Part shown: positions 63,764-64,000 of the stretch, in pieces
Position numbering within the stretch: position 1 is the stretch's first letter
Layout of the letters: each line of letters begins with the position of its first letter
NCBI GenBank assembly: GCA_024336345.1
Contig: JANFOG010000004.1
Coordinates: 2,976,001 to 3,040,000 of the forward strand
DNA from: Mariannaea sp. PMI_226
Lineage: Eukaryota > Ascomycota > Sordariomycetes > Hypocreales > Nectriaceae
Direction: 5' to 3'
DNA length: 64,000 bases
Notes under the pieces: generated by a model
Database searches by the model: none
Told to the model about the DNA's origin: nothing
Seen by the model: the letters and a program-made list of their open reading frames with translations, nothing else
Made by a program: the position numbers and the translations under genes

Positions 63764-64000
63764 ATGAGATTATCCAGCAGCTCGGCACTAGTCCTTGGGC
63801 TCACTATCCCCGCTCATGGGTACCACATAGAGAAGCGAGGCTTTGCCATCCCAGAGCCGACAAGAGCTGAGGCTGTCAAAGAAGCATTCAGGCTTTCATG
63901 GGATTCATACTATAAAAATGCTTTCCCTCACGATACGTTGCGGCCTCTTAGCAAGGGGGCCGCAGATGACAGGTTCGTTCTTCACAAGATGCTTTTCGAG
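63764..64000 (+). CDS. GH47 class I alpha-1,2-mannosidase, 5' part only
   Basis: First exon of a gene cut by the window edge. MRLSSSSALVLGLTIPAHGY is a signal peptide. The following residues, EAVKEAFRLSWDSYYKNAFP then HDTLRPLSKGAADDR, are the characteristic N-terminus of the GH47 (alpha/alpha)7 barrel. The exon ends at 63972 with a GTTCGT donor, phase 2; intron sequence runs to the edge. Fungal secreted or Golgi members trim Man9GlcNAc2 N-glycans and need Ca2+. The absence of a transmembrane anchor beyond the signal peptide favours the secreted type. Catalytic acids lie outside the window. Confidence 0.85.
   Translation, partial: MRLSSSSALVLGLTIPAHGYHIEKRGFAIPEPTRAEAVKEAFRLSWDSYYKNAFPHDTLRPLSKGAADDRFVLHKMLFE

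Overview
The window is nuclear DNA of a filamentous ascomycete. Genes are broken by 49-133 bp introns with GT donors, CTAAC/CTAAT-type branch points and AG acceptors, there are no operons, and the gene set is fungal: an alpha-factor-type pheromone precursor, Tps3, Swr1, Rsa4, an HsbA-like wall protein, GH16 and GH47 enzymes and a DHA2 transporter. The pheromone decapeptide WCERIGQSCW has the W-C-x-x-x-G-Q-x-C-W form of Sordariomycetes. Together with the secreted-protein content this suggests Hypocreales; species cannot be fixed from the sequence.

Layout. 0.6-3.7 kb: a FAR1-type zinc-binding protein with a Gln-Ala repeat, then the ribosome assembly factor Rsa4. 3.7-9.5 kb: a long stretch with no convincing gene. 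9.5-12.4 kb: the regulatory subunit of trehalose synthase (Tps3/Tsl1 type), starting with a 23-base exon. 14.3-16.5 kb: a BCAT-type aminotransferase convergent with an HsbA-like secreted protein. 18.1-21.2 kb: a small Cys-rich protein, an amidoligase_2-type enzyme and, upstream of it on the same strand, a four-exon gene for a tiny secreted cysteine-rich peptide that is too fragmented for simple ORF calling. 25.4-29.9 kb: a seven-helix membrane protein and the alpha-pheromone precursor. 30.6-37.1 kb: SWR1 divergent from a complex I subunit of NDUFB8/ASHI type. 38.0-40.1 kb: a six-exon protein of unknown function. 41.6-45 kb: a DHA2 drug-transporter-like gene and a secreted calpain-domain protease. 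46.4-51.9 kb: a tandem segmental duplication, each unit about 2.7 kb and carrying one small secreted eight-cysteine protein. 52.4-53.2 kb: a TENA/THI-4-like protein. 55.7-64 kb: a single-pass membrane protein, a mitochondrial class III CoA-transferase, a GH16 enzyme and the first exon of a GH47 alpha-mannosidase cut by the window edge.

Housekeeping genes (rsa4, tps3, BCAT, swr1, complex I, CoA-transferase) alternate with accessory islands rich in secreted products and long noncoding spacers. The most unusual parts are the duplicated secreted-protein unit next to the secreted calpain-like protease and the transporter (41.6-51.9 kb), and the amidoligase beside the hidden secreted peptide (18.1-21.2 kb). 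Neither forms a system I can name; functional links are inference from adjacency. Gene models were built by hand from frame continuity and splice signals, without transcript data.
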